Assembly: GCA_017427685.1 (NCBI GenBank)
Contig: JAFRSH010000023.1
Span: forward strand, 21,213 to 85,212
Direction of reading: 5' to 3'
Source of the DNA: Lachnospiraceae bacterium
Lineage (GTDB): Bacteria > Bacillota > Clostridia > Lachnospirales > Lachnospiraceae
DNA: 64,000 nucleotides
Shown here: positions 8,543-17,600 of the stretch, piece after piece
Position numbering within the stretch: the stretch's first letter is position 1
How the letters are laid out: each line of letters begins with the position of its first letter
Notes under the pieces: generated by a model
Databases searched by the model: none
Told to the model about the DNA's origin: nothing
Seen by the model: the letters and a program-made list of their open reading frames with translations, nothing else
Translations under genes and position numbers: made by a program

Positions 8543-9547
8543 TCACTGCACTTTGACCGTTACAGAAGTCGAGAACTCGTCAGCCCCCAGGCCTCTCTCC
8601 TCAAACTCGACCTCGCCGAAAAGGTTGTACTTCTCGTCCGAACGCTTATAGTCCCTCGCGGGGTACAGCCCCGCCCCGATCTTCGATGCCGTGGGGATCC
8701 TGAGTGCGTCGATCCCGCCGAAGTAAAACTCTGCAAGCTCGCGGTTGCCGGCCTCAAATGCCTCGTGCGCAGCCTCCGCATCCATGTAGATCCAGCCGTA
8801 GGGAGCCACGTTCACTATCGCCCAGTCCGCGGGAGCGGCGGTGCCTTCCTTGATCCTGAAACCGCCCTGCCAGCGCGCAGGTACCCCGAGCGCCCTCATA
8901 AGCATTACAAGGAGTATGTTCCTGCTCTCAGGAGCGCCGTCCGACACCTCAGCCACGGATCCGGCGGTGTGATTGGCGCAGAACCTGAAGACGAGGTTTA
9001 TGAGATCTCCCGTATTCTCCGCTCTGTCGCCGAAGAACTTCGCAACCTCTTCATGGGTGAGCCCGAGGATCCGGGCCGCTTCCTCCCTGCTCGGAACCTT
9101 GATCGCCGTCTCCGACGCGAGATCCATGACGGTGACCTTGTCCGCGAGGGGGCCTGTGTATGACGAGCAGTCGCAGTGGTTCTTCTCCTCGTACTGTCTT
9201 ATGAGCGCAGGTCCGATCGCTCTTCCGGGCTGCGAGGTCCTGTTGATCTCCCCGATGTCCGGCACGATGGCCTCGGGTGCGCTCTCGAACGCATATGTGA
9301 CAGAAAACGGACGATTCTCCTCAAGGACCTCATCAAACCACGTCGAACGCTGCGGATGATCCTCGATGCTGATCATGCGGAACGCGGGCGCGGAAGTGAG
9401 AACCTGACCCATGTAGAGCCACTCCGCATTGACGGGTGCGGGCAGATGTACTCTCACACGGCCGGGCTTGAAACTCGACTCGTTGATCATAAGCGTAAAT
9501 GTGCACTCGATGTCCGCTTCACGGACGATTCCGTTTTCTTCTTTCAT
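8543..9547 (-). CDS. Transglutaminase-fold protein lacking the catalytic Cys and His
   Basis: 334 aa from the ATG at 9545-9547, chosen because AAAGGAAC precedes it; an ATG 24 nt upstream has no ribosome site. The core (about 180-260) aligns with transglutaminase-like proteins through LLVMLMRALGVPAR and APYGWIYMDAEA. The Cys of the usual G-x-C is Pro206 in DGAPESRN, and the His of HAW is replaced (ADW at 240-242); only the Asp (256) remains. The N-terminal half is a beta-rich domain typical of this family. Likely a non-catalytic binding protein; no signal peptide, so cytoplasmic. Divergent from the HD gene. Confidence 0.75.
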   Translation of the reverse strand: MKEENGIVREADIECTFTLMINESSFKPGRVRVHLPAPVNAEWLYMGQVLTSAPAFRMISIEDHPQRSTWFDEVLEENRPFSVTYAFESAPEAIVPDIGEINRTSQPGRAIGPALIRQYEEKNHCDCSSYTGPLADKVTVMDLASETAIKVPSREEAARILGLTHEEVAKFFGDRAENTGDLINLVFRFCANHTAGSVAEVSDGAPESRNILLVMLMRALGVPARWQGGFRIKEGTAAPADWAIVNVAPYGWIYMDAEAAHEAFEAGNRELAEFYFGGIDALRIPTASKIGAGLYPARDYKRSDEKYNLFGEVEFEERGLGADEFSTSVTVKVQ

Positions 9548-9642
9548 ATCGGTCTGTTCCTTTATTTGCATTTTAGTGTTTTCGGTGGTAAAACTATTAT
9601 ATCCGGTTAGGGATCAATTATCATTAAGAAAGGATCGTGCCC

Positions 9643-10230
9643 ATGAACGAAACATCTCTGTTTGACCATGCGGTAAGCTTTGCGGCGCAGGCCCATTCGG
9701 GCATTCTTCGTCGCGGTAAGACGATCCCTTATATCATACATCCCCTCGAAGCCTCGGTTATTGTTTCATCTGTCAGCGAAGACCGCGATCTGCTTGCGGC
9801 TGCGGTTCTGCATGACGTTGTCGAGGACACGCCCGTAACGCTCGAGGATATCCGTGAAAGGTTCGGTGACCGTGTCGCTTCGATCGTCGACGTACTCACC
9901 GACCGCTACGATTCCGCTCAGGAGGGTCTTGCGCCCCGCGACGCATGGCGTCTGCGCAAGGAGGATTCTCTCGCAAGGATCTCCGCCGCTTCCCGCGATG
10001 CCAAGATCGTCGTGCTCGGAGACAAGCTCGCGAACATGCGTGCCATCGCACGCGACGCAGCCAAAACGGGCGACTCCCTCTGGTCAACCTTCAAGGCCGG
10101 AAGCCGTGAAGCCCTCGGATGGTACTACCTCGGTCTCGCAGAAGCCCTTAAGGAGCTCTCCGATCTCGAACCTTGGAAGGAGTTCGATAAGCTGACATCT
10201 TACTGGTTCTCAGAGACCTCAAAGGCCTGA
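9643..10230 (+). CDS. HD-domain (p)ppGpp hydrolase-like protein (Mesh1 type)
   Basis: 195 aa. HD metal-site residues appear as IIHP (His33), LHDVVEDT (His57-Asp58, Glu61-Asp62) and KIVVLGDKLANMRAI. This is the pattern of the RelA/SpoT hydrolase domain and of the stand-alone Mesh1 family, which removes pyrophosphate from ppGpp. No synthetase, TGS or ACT domain is present. The ATG start is preceded by AAAGGA at 8 nt; a GTG two codons earlier is less well placed. Converges with the dlt-like operon. Confidence 0.82.
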   Translation: MNETSLFDHAVSFAAQAHSGILRRGKTIPYIIHPLEASVIVSSVSEDRDLLAAAVLHDVVEDTPVTLEDIRERFGDRVASIVDVLTDRYDSAQEGLAPRDAWRLRKEDSLARISAASRDAKIVVLGDKLANMRAIARDAAKTGDSLWSTFKAGSREALGWYYLGLAEALKELSDLEPWKEFDKLTSYWFSETSKA

Positions 10231-10300
10231 GAAGGCAGATGACGGCCCGGGTCGGAAATGTTTCTCTTCGTCAATTCAGGCAGATCTTCGTCAGATAATC

Positions 10301-11821
10301 TTATTCATCTGAAAGTCCGTAACAGATACTCACTACAGTTTCATTCTTCAGCACGAACTTTAACTCTGCCCCGCCCTTATTATATGAGAGGCTGTTCTCT
10401 TCGGGTCCGAAATGATCTCCGTAAAGCTTCTCTACAAGACTCTTGCTGCATCCGATGTACGCACCTTCGGGTGTCGTGACCGAATCATCCAGCAGGTAAA
10501 CCGTCGTCACAGCCTCCACGCCCGTGCCGTCGGGACTCGTATCGATCTCGAATCCGGGGTAGGTGTACATCCTGTCGATACCCTCGAACACACAGCTCTT
10601 CGCTTCGAAGTAGCTGATGGGCTCGCCAAGCTGTGCGGCAACCGTCTCATCCCACTTCATGCCGGGGTATAAGTTAAGAGTTTTATATGTAAAGCTGAAC
10701 CCGTCATATGCGCCGGTGTCTGTCTGTGATCCGTTCCCGGGTTCTTTATCACTCGTGCTTTCGGGGCTTTCTGTCATTTCGTCCGCTGCGTCAGATTTAG
10801 ATTCCGGCCCCTCAGTGGGCGCTCCGTCACTTTCGACATGACCGCCTAGTTTGTCAATGATCCCGGCGGTTTCGTCATCAACAAGTTCCTTCAAGATCGG
10901 AGCGAAATAAGCACTCAGCTTCTCGGCTCCCGTTTTGTTGAGGTGGAGGCCTCCGTCGTAGGTATCGGTGTCAAAGGACAGCCCCGACGCTTTAAGACGC
11001 GAGAGGAAGTTGATATACGAGAGTCCGTGGCTTTCCGCGTAATCGGAAACGATACTGTTCCACTCGTCGTACCAGTAAGGGTAGGTGGCCGGTGCCTTGA
11101 TAAGGATCAGTCTGATGCCCTTTTCCTCGCAAAGCAGGCGCATCTTCTCCATGTACTCCCATGCCGTATCACCGAACTCGTAGGATTCGAGAGGTTTACC
11201 GATCGGGATGTTGTGCGCAGGCACGACTCCTTCTCTCAGATACGAGCCGTCCGTTGTTAACTCCGGGGACGAGAAGAAGTACTCGAAGTCCTTCGTGTTA
11301 AGATCCCTAATGCGGTCGTGATAGCGCAACAGGGGGAACATATACGTTATGAACGATTCATCCTCGGTCATGGAAGCGTTGATCGAAGCGATCTTCGCGG
11401 TCGACCACTCCATGCCCTCGAGGGTCATCCTGTTGTAGGCCTCGTTCTGGGGCTCGTTGTACTTCATTGAAAGGACGTTGAAGACGACCGCCTTCGGAGT
11501 CTCGTAGCGGAGCGTGTCTTCGAGCAGGTAGTAGGACTGCCAGATGAGCTGCTGGGCGCTTCCGCGGATGTAGCACTTGAGGCCCGTTTCACGCTCGATC
11601 ACCTCGGGGGAGAAGTTCTCGTAGACTTCGCAGTCGCCGAGGAAGATCACGTCGTGGGATTTTTCGCTGTCGTAGTATGATGCGATAAGGCCGCCTTCGG
11701 CCATGTTGCCGTCTGCATACTTCGGGGTTACAAGGCGCTGCAGGCACGCGAGCACAAGGGTAGCGACAAGTAGTGTGCAACCCACGGTCAAGATTCTTAG
11801 TGCAAGCCCTTTCTTTTCCAC
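10301..11821 (-). CDS. DltD-like SGNH-fold membrane protein with extra C-terminal domain, GDS changed to GDC
   Basis: 506 aa from GTG 11819-11821 (AAGAAAGG upstream; an earlier TTG at 11857 lacks a ribosome site). A membrane helix (about 6-28) leads to an SGNH-type domain (about 55-320). The nucleophile block reads FLGDCEVYENF, with Cys64 where hydrolases have Ser, and the Asp/His block reads YDGGLHLN (289-295). After an acidic Ser/Glu linker, the C-terminal 110 residues form a domain seen in clostridial lipoproteins (AQLGEPISYFEA, TVYLLDDSVTTPEGAYIG). Last gene of the dlt-like operon, in the position of DltD, so it probably takes part in acyl or aminoacyl transfer outside the membrane. Confidence 0.75.
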   Translation of the reverse strand: MEKKGLALRILTVGCTLLVATLVLACLQRLVTPKYADGNMAEGGLIASYYDSEKSHDVIFLGDCEVYENFSPEVIERETGLKCYIRGSAQQLIWQSYYLLEDTLRYETPKAVVFNVLSMKYNEPQNEAYNRMTLEGMEWSTAKIASINASMTEDESFITYMFPLLRYHDRIRDLNTKDFEYFFSSPELTTDGSYLREGVVPAHNIPIGKPLESYEFGDTAWEYMEKMRLLCEEKGIRLILIKAPATYPYWYDEWNSIVSDYAESHGLSYINFLSRLKASGLSFDTDTYDGGLHLNKTGAEKLSAYFAPILKELVDDETAGIIDKLGGHVESDGAPTEGPESKSDAADEMTESPESTSDKEPGNGSQTDTGAYDGFSFTYKTLNLYPGMKWDETVAAQLGEPISYFEAKSCVFEGIDRMYTYPGFEIDTSPDGTGVEAVTTVYLLDDSVTTPEGAYIGCSKSLVEKLYGDHFGPEENSLSYNKGGAELKFVLKNETVVSICYGLSDE

Positions 11822-11922
11822 GTTCCGATCAACCTTTCTTAATGTTTTGTTTTCCAAATATTTATTTATCTTGATGTATTATTCACTAAATAAATGATTC
11901 TCAAAATATAGTATTTTAAAAG

Positions 11923-13518
11923 CTAAAAACGGTTGTAAATGAACTGTCCTACGTCATAGCCCGGACCGTATGCGCCAAACAACAAAATTGCAGTAAATAA
12001 TGCTATGAGCAGGCATGCGCGCAGTGCAAAGGGCGCGGAAAGCAATCGGGTACGGACGCTTCCCTTACGCTGCAGCATGCTGACAGCGAAAAGCGTGAGC
12101 ATTCCGAGCAGTAGGATCACGTAATCAAAAAGTGTTAGTCCGAGGGCTGACATGGAGCCGTCGAATAATACCGCGGGGCTTCCCGTGAAGATCGAGCCGA
12201 AGGCTCCGAACGTGGTTCCGACACTGCCGTAGCAATCGAGCATTCGCAGACAGCTGAGGATCACGATCGTCCTTGTGGCTGCGAAAGCTTTGTAAGGCAC
12301 TGCGTTCGTGCTGAAGCGAAACTTCTTATGGAACTTGTCGTACAAGGGCTCAAGTTCCTGCGAGATCATGATGACAGCAAAATTGAGCATACCCCAGAGG
12401 ATGAAGTTCCAGCTTGCGCCGTGCCAGAGACCCGTCGCGAACCAGACAACCGCTGAAGTGATATAGACAGGGATCCTCTGTGCCGCACGGCGGGGCAGGC
12501 GGGATTTCCTGAGTGCACCCGAGATATTTCTGATAAGCTTGCAGGATGACATCGGGTAGAACACATAATCGGCGAACCATGTGCCCATCGTGATATGCCA
12601 TCTGCGCCAATACTCGGCAACACTCTTCGAGAAGTAGGGACGGATGAAGTTCTCCTTAACGCCTATCCCGAACATCTGAGCCGTACCGATCGTGATATCG
12701 ATCCCGCCCGTGAAGTCGGCATAGAGTTCGAGCGCGTAAAGCGCCATGCCCGCAACCACAAAAGCTCCCGAGTATTTTTCCGGATCACCGGTTATCGCCT
12801 TGACTGCAATAAGCGCTCTGTCAGCGATGATAAGCTTCTTCGCGAATCCCCAGAGCACGCGCATTGCACCAAGCTTCAGTGAGTCTGCCTTAAGCGGCTT
12901 CGGATTTAAAAGATCTTCTTTTATATCGCCGTAACGACTGATCGGGCCCTGTACGAGCTGCGGGAAGAACGAGATAAAAAGCGCGGTATGGAAAGGATTA
13001 TGAGTCGGAGTAACGGCTTCCCTATAAACGTCGACCATGTAACCAACGGTGCTGAAGATGTAGAACGAGATGCCCATGGGCATTAAAATGCCCGCAAGCG
13101 GGATCCTGCTTTCACTTCCCACGAGGTCGAGCAGGGAGTTGATGTTTGTGATCGTGAAATCGGTGTACTTGACTACCGCGAGGAGCCCGAGCGTGAGGAC
13201 GAGGCCGACGATCAGGACTCTTCGGCGCGAACGCTTATCCCTTGCTTTGTACTCTCTCGCTTCTTCGCGCGAAATGACGTCTTTCATCTCGGCGAGGTAC
13301 CGCTTGCGCGCGATCGCCTGTTTGTCCATTTTTACGGTCACAATGTATGCCACTATGCTTGTTGAAACGATGAAGACAACGCACCAAACACCGGCGTGCG
13401 CATAGAAATAATAGCTCAGAGCCAGAAGGATGTAAGGGCGTGCTTTAACAGGCGCGAGCCTGTAGATGATCAGACCCACGCACAGAAATCCTATGAAAGC
13501 ATAAGATGTAAAAAGCAT
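11923..13518 (-). CDS. MBOAT-family membrane O-acyltransferase (DltB/AlgI/PatB type)
   Basis: 531 aa with about a dozen membrane helices. Family landmarks: the central block VAEYWRRWHITMGTWFADYV and the catalytic His region TGLWHGASWNF. MBOAT proteins of this type move an acyl group from a carrier protein across the membrane to an extracytoplasmic acceptor. Between the carrier protein gene (18 nt upstream) and the SGNH gene it takes the place of DltB. It is a little longer than typical DltB. Confidence 0.9.
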   Translation of the reverse strand: MLFTSYAFIGFLCVGLIIYRLAPVKARPYILLALSYYFYAHAGVWCVVFIVSTSIVAYIVTVKMDKQAIARKRYLAEMKDVISREEAREYKARDKRSRRRVLIVGLVLTLGLLAVVKYTDFTITNINSLLDLVGSESRIPLAGILMPMGISFYIFSTVGYMVDVYREAVTPTHNPFHTALFISFFPQLVQGPISRYGDIKEDLLNPKPLKADSLKLGAMRVLWGFAKKLIIADRALIAVKAITGDPEKYSGAFVVAGMALYALELYADFTGGIDITIGTAQMFGIGVKENFIRPYFSKSVAEYWRRWHITMGTWFADYVFYPMSSCKLIRNISGALRKSRLPRRAAQRIPVYITSAVVWFATGLWHGASWNFILWGMLNFAVIMISQELEPLYDKFHKKFRFSTNAVPYKAFAATRTIVILSCLRMLDCYGSVGTTFGAFGSIFTGSPAVLFDGSMSALGLTLFDYVILLLGMLTLFAVSMLQRKGSVRTRLLSAPFALRACLLIALFTAILLFGAYGPGYDVGQFIYNRF

Positions 13519-13536
13519 GTCCTAACAATTCCCCTC

Positions 13537-13776
13537 TCAATCATTAAGGATCTCATCAACAAGCTCCGCAATGGCACGTGCACTGTCAAAGTTCTCAGGC
13601 GTGATCTTGTCTGCTGTGATCACCGCATCAAACTCGTCAGCGAGCTGTGTGATGATGGTGATTATGTCGTACGAATCAAGGATCCCGTCTGCGACAAGTC
13701 CCTCGCGATCCTCATCATCAAGCTCCGGGTGAAGATCCGCTATGATCTGCTTTATTGTGTCAAGATATTCTTCCAT
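13537..13776 (-). CDS. D-alanyl carrier-like protein (acyl carrier)
   Basis: 79 aa from the ATG at 13774-13776, which has AAGGAG seven bases upstream. The phosphopantetheine attachment Ser35 is in DGILDSYDII, matching the DltC/ACP signature. It would carry the residue activated by the upstream ligase to the MBOAT. Confidence 0.88.
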   Translation of the reverse strand: MEEYLDTIKQIIADLHPELDDEDREGLVADGILDSYDIITIITQLADEFDAVITADKITPENFDSARAIAELVDEILND

Positions 13777-13836
13777 GATATTGCTCCTTATGTACATTCA
13801 ATTTTTAATGGTCCACCAATCCCCGTCCCCCATGGG

Positions 13837-15354
13837 TCATTTGGTATATGTCTCCGCGAGTCCTTTTCTGTCGATCTTACCGCCGGGGGTAAAGGGCATC
13901 CTGACGACTTTCACGATGCGACCCGGGAGCATGTAGCGCGGGAGCGTCTCCTTGAGATGATCGCCGACCGCCGACTCTTCAGCCTCGCCTTTATAGACCA
14001 TGATTATCTTGTCCGCATTGCTGTCATAAACACATGCAACGATCTCAACACCGCTTATGCCGCCCGCGACGCTCTCTATCTCTCCGAGCTCGATGCGGTG
14101 GCCCATATGCTTTATCTGGTAGTCCTTACGTGAAACGAACACGAGCTCTCCCCGCTCATTCCTGCGTGCGAGGTCGCCTGTTTTGTAAAGGATTTCGGGA
14201 TATGCGTTATTTAAGGGATTCTGCACGAACGACTCTCCGGTTTTCTCGGGGTTGTTGAAGTACCCAAGTGTCACGCATGTTCCCCTCACATAGATCTCGC
14301 CTGTCTCACCGTCTGCGACCTCCCTGCCGTCATCCGAGAGCAGCAGGATCTCGCTGTTCGGGAATGGACGACCTATCGGGATTGCCTCACCATCCTCAAA
14401 TTCCCTGTCGACGCGGTAGAAGCAGCACATGCCTGTGCCTTCAGTGGGTCCGTAGAGGTTAATATATTTCGTGCCTTCGGGTGTCGCTTCCTTCCACGCG
14501 CGAAGCTCCTTAGGCGGGAAGACCTCGCTTCCGAAAGCAACCGTACGCAGGTACTGAGGCCTGACTGTTTTAAACGTCCCAAGCGCCGAAACCATGCGGA
14601 GTGCAGAGCCGACCCAGCATATCGTGTTGATTTTATGCTCATTGAGGAACTCCACGAGCTTCACGGTAAACATGAAGTACTCGCGCGGCACTATCCACGC
14701 CGATGCGCCGAACTTGAGGGTCGGGTAGATCTCCTTGAGACATGCGTCAAAGTAGAAAGGCGACTGGTTTCCGAACACCGTGCTCTCATCGACCTCAAGG
14801 ATCTCCGACAGATGCTCGATGTAATCGATCACGCTTCTGTGGCATGCGACCACACCCTTCGGTGTACCTGTCGACCCCGAAGTGAAGACTATGTACGCGG
14901 GATCCGTATCGATCTGCGCATCAAAGATGCGTGCGAGTGCGGCGTCGTCAACAGGGCAACTCTCATCGATCAGGTCCTCGTACACGAGCACACGGCCCTT
15001 AAAGTCCAGCTCCTCCGCTTTCTTCAGATTGTCGCGTCCGCAGATCATAACGCGCAGGGCGGCGGTCTCGATCACGGCCTTGACGCGGCCTGCGGGGGCA
15101 GTGCTGTCAAGAGGAACGTAGAAACAACCTCCGGCAAGCACTCCGAGGAATGCGGCGATCATGGCGGGGCGGCGGTCCATATATATCGCGACGGGTTCGC
15201 GATAGAAAGACGCGCGCGCGAGCTCTGTGCCGATCCTGCGGCTGATATCGTACAAATCTGCAAACGTAAGGCTCTCGTTTTCATCCGAGAAAGCGGTTTT
15301 GTCGCGCTTCAGGTCTATATCATCATATAAATATTCAAGAAGATTCTTTATCAT
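13837..15354 (-). CDS. DltA-like amino-acid adenylating ligase
   Basis: 505 aa from the ATG at 15352-15354 (AGAGGA upstream). ANL-superfamily motifs: FTSGSTGTPKG (157-167), NLYGPTEGT, ILYKTGDLARR and the C-terminal catalytic Lys in GGKIDRKGL. Activates an amino acid with ATP and loads it on the carrier protein downstream. Closest family is D-alanine-carrier ligase or a stand-alone NRPS adenylation domain. The aspartate racemase gene lies 20 nt upstream, so the substrate may not be D-Ala. Confidence 0.85.
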   Translation of the reverse strand: MIKNLLEYLYDDIDLKRDKTAFSDENESLTFADLYDISRRIGTELARASFYREPVAIYMDRRPAMIAAFLGVLAGGCFYVPLDSTAPAGRVKAVIETAALRVMICGRDNLKKAEELDFKGRVLVYEDLIDESCPVDDAALARIFDAQIDTDPAYIVFTSGSTGTPKGVVACHRSVIDYIEHLSEILEVDESTVFGNQSPFYFDACLKEIYPTLKFGASAWIVPREYFMFTVKLVEFLNEHKINTICWVGSALRMVSALGTFKTVRPQYLRTVAFGSEVFPPKELRAWKEATPEGTKYINLYGPTEGTGMCCFYRVDREFEDGEAIPIGRPFPNSEILLLSDDGREVADGETGEIYVRGTCVTLGYFNNPEKTGESFVQNPLNNAYPEILYKTGDLARRNERGELVFVSRKDYQIKHMGHRIELGEIESVAGGISGVEIVACVYDSNADKIIMVYKGEAEESAVGDHLKETLPRYMLPGRIVKVVRMPFTPGGKIDRKGLAETYTK

Positions 15355-15374
15355 TGTTTTCCTCTTACGGTGTC

Positions 15375-16130
15375 TCAAGTCTTTTCCGCTTCGCGTATAC
15401 CGACTTTGGCAAGGACTTCTATACTATCAATAAAAATGAGTTCAGATAAGCGTTCCCATATTCCCGCAGTTTTCATCGCAATAGGGATTTCTGTGCAGCC
15501 GAGTACGAGCGCTTGTGCGTTCATATTTTTACAAACACAGCAGAACTTTTCTGCGAGATCCGGATCAACTTCGCGCCCTGCTTTTACCGCATCATAGATA
15601 AGAGCGTTCACTACCTTCTGGCCTTCGGGGTCGGGGTAGACGCACTCGATCCCCATGGGAGTGAGGTACTTATCGAAGACTCTGCCTTCCACAGCGCCGC
15701 GTGTAGCAAGCACTCCGACACGGGTCATTCCTTTTTCAAGCACTGTCTTCCCTGTCTCTTCTATGAGGTTTATGAGTTTTACCTTATGAACAGTTTCCCC
15801 GGCACTCTTCCCAGCGTCTCCCGTTCCGACTGTTTCCTCGCGCAGAGCGTTCTCTATCTCTTCGAAGTAGTAGTGCGAAGTATTGCATGCCAGGAGCAGT
15901 ACCTCTGCCCCCTGCGTTATAAGTCCCTTCGCCGTCTTTACGATCTCGGGCACGGGGCTCTCGCCACCGTCGAGGATAGCGCGTGTCCGATCGGGGATGC
16001 CCGGATTGCAGTCTATAAGCGTTCTGATGTGCCCTGCGTCGCTGTCGCTCTTCGTCATTTCAACGATCTGCTCAAATAAACGCGCGGTTGCAAGCGGCCC
16101 CATGCCGCCAATAATTCCTAGTTTCTTCAT
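15375..16130 (-). CDS. Aspartate/glutamate racemase family protein
   Basis: 251 aa from the ATG at 16128-16130 with AGAGGA upstream. PLP-independent Asp/Glu racemase fold: N-terminal KKLGIIGGMGPLAT and the two catalytic Cys in LLACNTSHYY (Cys82) and LVLGCTEIPIAM (Cys212). An insertion of about 15 residues (about 100-115) lies between them. It is the first gene of the dlt-like operon, only 20 nt before the ligase. Expected to interconvert L- and D-aspartate; its place suggests it supplies the D-amino acid used by the operon. Confidence 0.88.
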   Translation of the reverse strand: MKKLGIIGGMGPLATARLFEQIVEMTKSDSDAGHIRTLIDCNPGIPDRTRAILDGGESPVPEIVKTAKGLITQGAEVLLLACNTSHYYFEEIENALREETVGTGDAGKSAGETVHKVKLINLIEETGKTVLEKGMTRVGVLATRGAVEGRVFDKYLTPMGIECVYPDPEGQKVVNALIYDAVKAGREVDPDLAEKFCCVCKNMNAQALVLGCTEIPIAMKTAGIWERLSELIFIDSIEVLAKVGIREAEKT

Positions 16131-16137
16131 GTTTCCT

Positions 16138-16167
16138 CTAAAAAATTGGGTCAGCAAAGCTGACCCA
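16138..16167 (-). terminator. Terminator/attenuator between glmM and the racemase operon
   Basis: Stem TGGGTCAGC / GCTGACCCA (16147-16155, 16159-16167), loop of 3, then a minus-strand AATTTTTT run. It starts 13 nt after the glmM stop, and its U-run runs into the ribosome site of the racemase gene, leaving no room for a promoter after it. So racemase expression likely depends on read-through. Confidence 0.8.
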
Positions 16168-16179
16168 CATTTTTAACAG

Positions 16180-17577
16180 TTACGCTTCGTAGCCTTTCTG
16201 CTTGATCACCTTGATGATCGATTCAACTTCTCTTGCGCAGATCTCTTCGGTTCCGGCTTCTGCCATGACACGAACGAGCGGCTCGGTTCCGGATTCACGG
16301 ACGAGCACACGTCCGTCACCGCCGAGGCGTTCTTCCGCAGCCGCGATAGCGGCTTTGACATCCGCATCGCCCATGGCGAGCTTCTTGTCCGTAACTCTCA
16401 CGTTCTTAAGAACCTGAGGGTAGATCTTCATGCCCGATGCGATCTCGGACACCTTCTTACCGCGCGCAAGGATAACGGAGATTATCTTGATGCTTGTGAG
16501 GATTCCGTCACCCGTTACGGCATGTCTCGAGAAGATGATGTGACCGGAATTCTCGCCACCGATCGCAAAGCCGTTCTTCTGCATATTCTCACTGACGTAC
16601 TTATCGCCGACCGAGGTCTTCTCGTAGCCGATCTCAAGCTCGTCGAGAGCCTTGTAAAGTCCGATATTGGACATAACCGTTGTAACAACCTTATTGCCCG
16701 AAAGCTCGCCGCGCTCTTTCATCAGCGCGCCGCACATGTACATGATCTCGTCGCCCGTAACCTCGCGGCCCAGCTCGTCGATGCAAAGGCACCTGTCAGC
16801 GTCGCCGTCATAAGCGAATCCGACATCGAGTCTCTTCTCCTTAACGAGATCCTTGAGCTTCTCGAGATGTGTGGAACCGCACGCAGTGTTGATGTTGGTT
16901 CCGTCGGGGGTGTCGCTGATAACGGTTATATTGGCGCCCAGCGTTTCAAAAACACTCTTCGCTACAGCAGTTGCCGATCCGTTCGCAAGGTCGAGACCGA
17001 TCTTAAGGCCCGCAAGATCTGCCTGCTTACCCGAGCTGCTCATGCCGAGTGCCGTAGCACCGAAGGACTCAAGGGCAACAGCCACAAGGTACTCGATGTA
17101 GCGCTGTCTGCCTCTGGAGTAGTCAACCGTCCTGCCGATCTTATCATCAACCGCGAGAGGAAGCTCTCCTCTTTCACCGTCGATATACTTCTCAACAAGC
17201 TCCTCGATCTCGGCATCCATCTTGTAGCCTTCGCCGTTGATGAGCTTGATACCGTTGTCGTTGTAGGGGTTGTGGCTTGCGGAGATCATAACGCCGCAAT
17301 CGAACGACTCGCTTCTTACAACGTACGAAACGCAAGGTGTGGTCGTGACGTGCATGAGGTACGCGTCAGCACCGCTGGCCGTGAGGCCCGCAACGATGGC
17401 GTACTCGAACATGTAGCTCGAACGTCTCGTATCCTTGCCGATGACAACCTTAGCTTTCTTCCCCTCTCTGGCACCGAAGTACCAGCCGATGTAGCGGCCT
17501 ATCTGGAAGGCATGCTCAACGCGAAGATTCTCGTTTGCATGACCTCTGAAGCCGTCTGTGCCAAAATATTTGCCCAT
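16180..17577 (-). CDS. glmM: Phosphoglucosamine mutase
   Basis: 465 aa. Converts glucosamine-6-phosphate to glucosamine-1-phosphate for UDP-GlcNAc and wall synthesis. The phosphorylated Ser is in ISASHNPYNDNG (Ser101), the metal loop is DGDADR, the sugar-binding loop is GGENSGH and the phosphate-binding motif is RESGTEP. The ATG has GGGAGG eight bases upstream. The leader contains a large structured RNA (17601-17831). It is not next to cdaA/cdaR as in many Bacillota. Confidence 0.96.
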   Translation of the reverse strand: MGKYFGTDGFRGHANENLRVEHAFQIGRYIGWYFGAREGKKAKVVIGKDTRRSSYMFEYAIVAGLTASGADAYLMHVTTTPCVSYVVRSESFDCGVMISASHNPYNDNGIKLINGEGYKMDAEIEELVEKYIDGERGELPLAVDDKIGRTVDYSRGRQRYIEYLVAVALESFGATALGMSSSGKQADLAGLKIGLDLANGSATAVAKSVFETLGANITVISDTPDGTNINTACGSTHLEKLKDLVKEKRLDVGFAYDGDADRCLCIDELGREVTGDEIMYMCGALMKERGELSGNKVVTTVMSNIGLYKALDELEIGYEKTSVGDKYVSENMQKNGFAIGGENSGHIIFSRHAVTGDGILTSIKIISVILARGKKVSEIASGMKIYPQVLKNVRVTDKKLAMGDADVKAAIAAAEERLGGDGRVLVRESGTEPLVRVMAEAGTEEICAREVESIIKVIKQKGYEA

Positions 17578-17600
17578 TAAATTTCCTCCCTATATTATAA

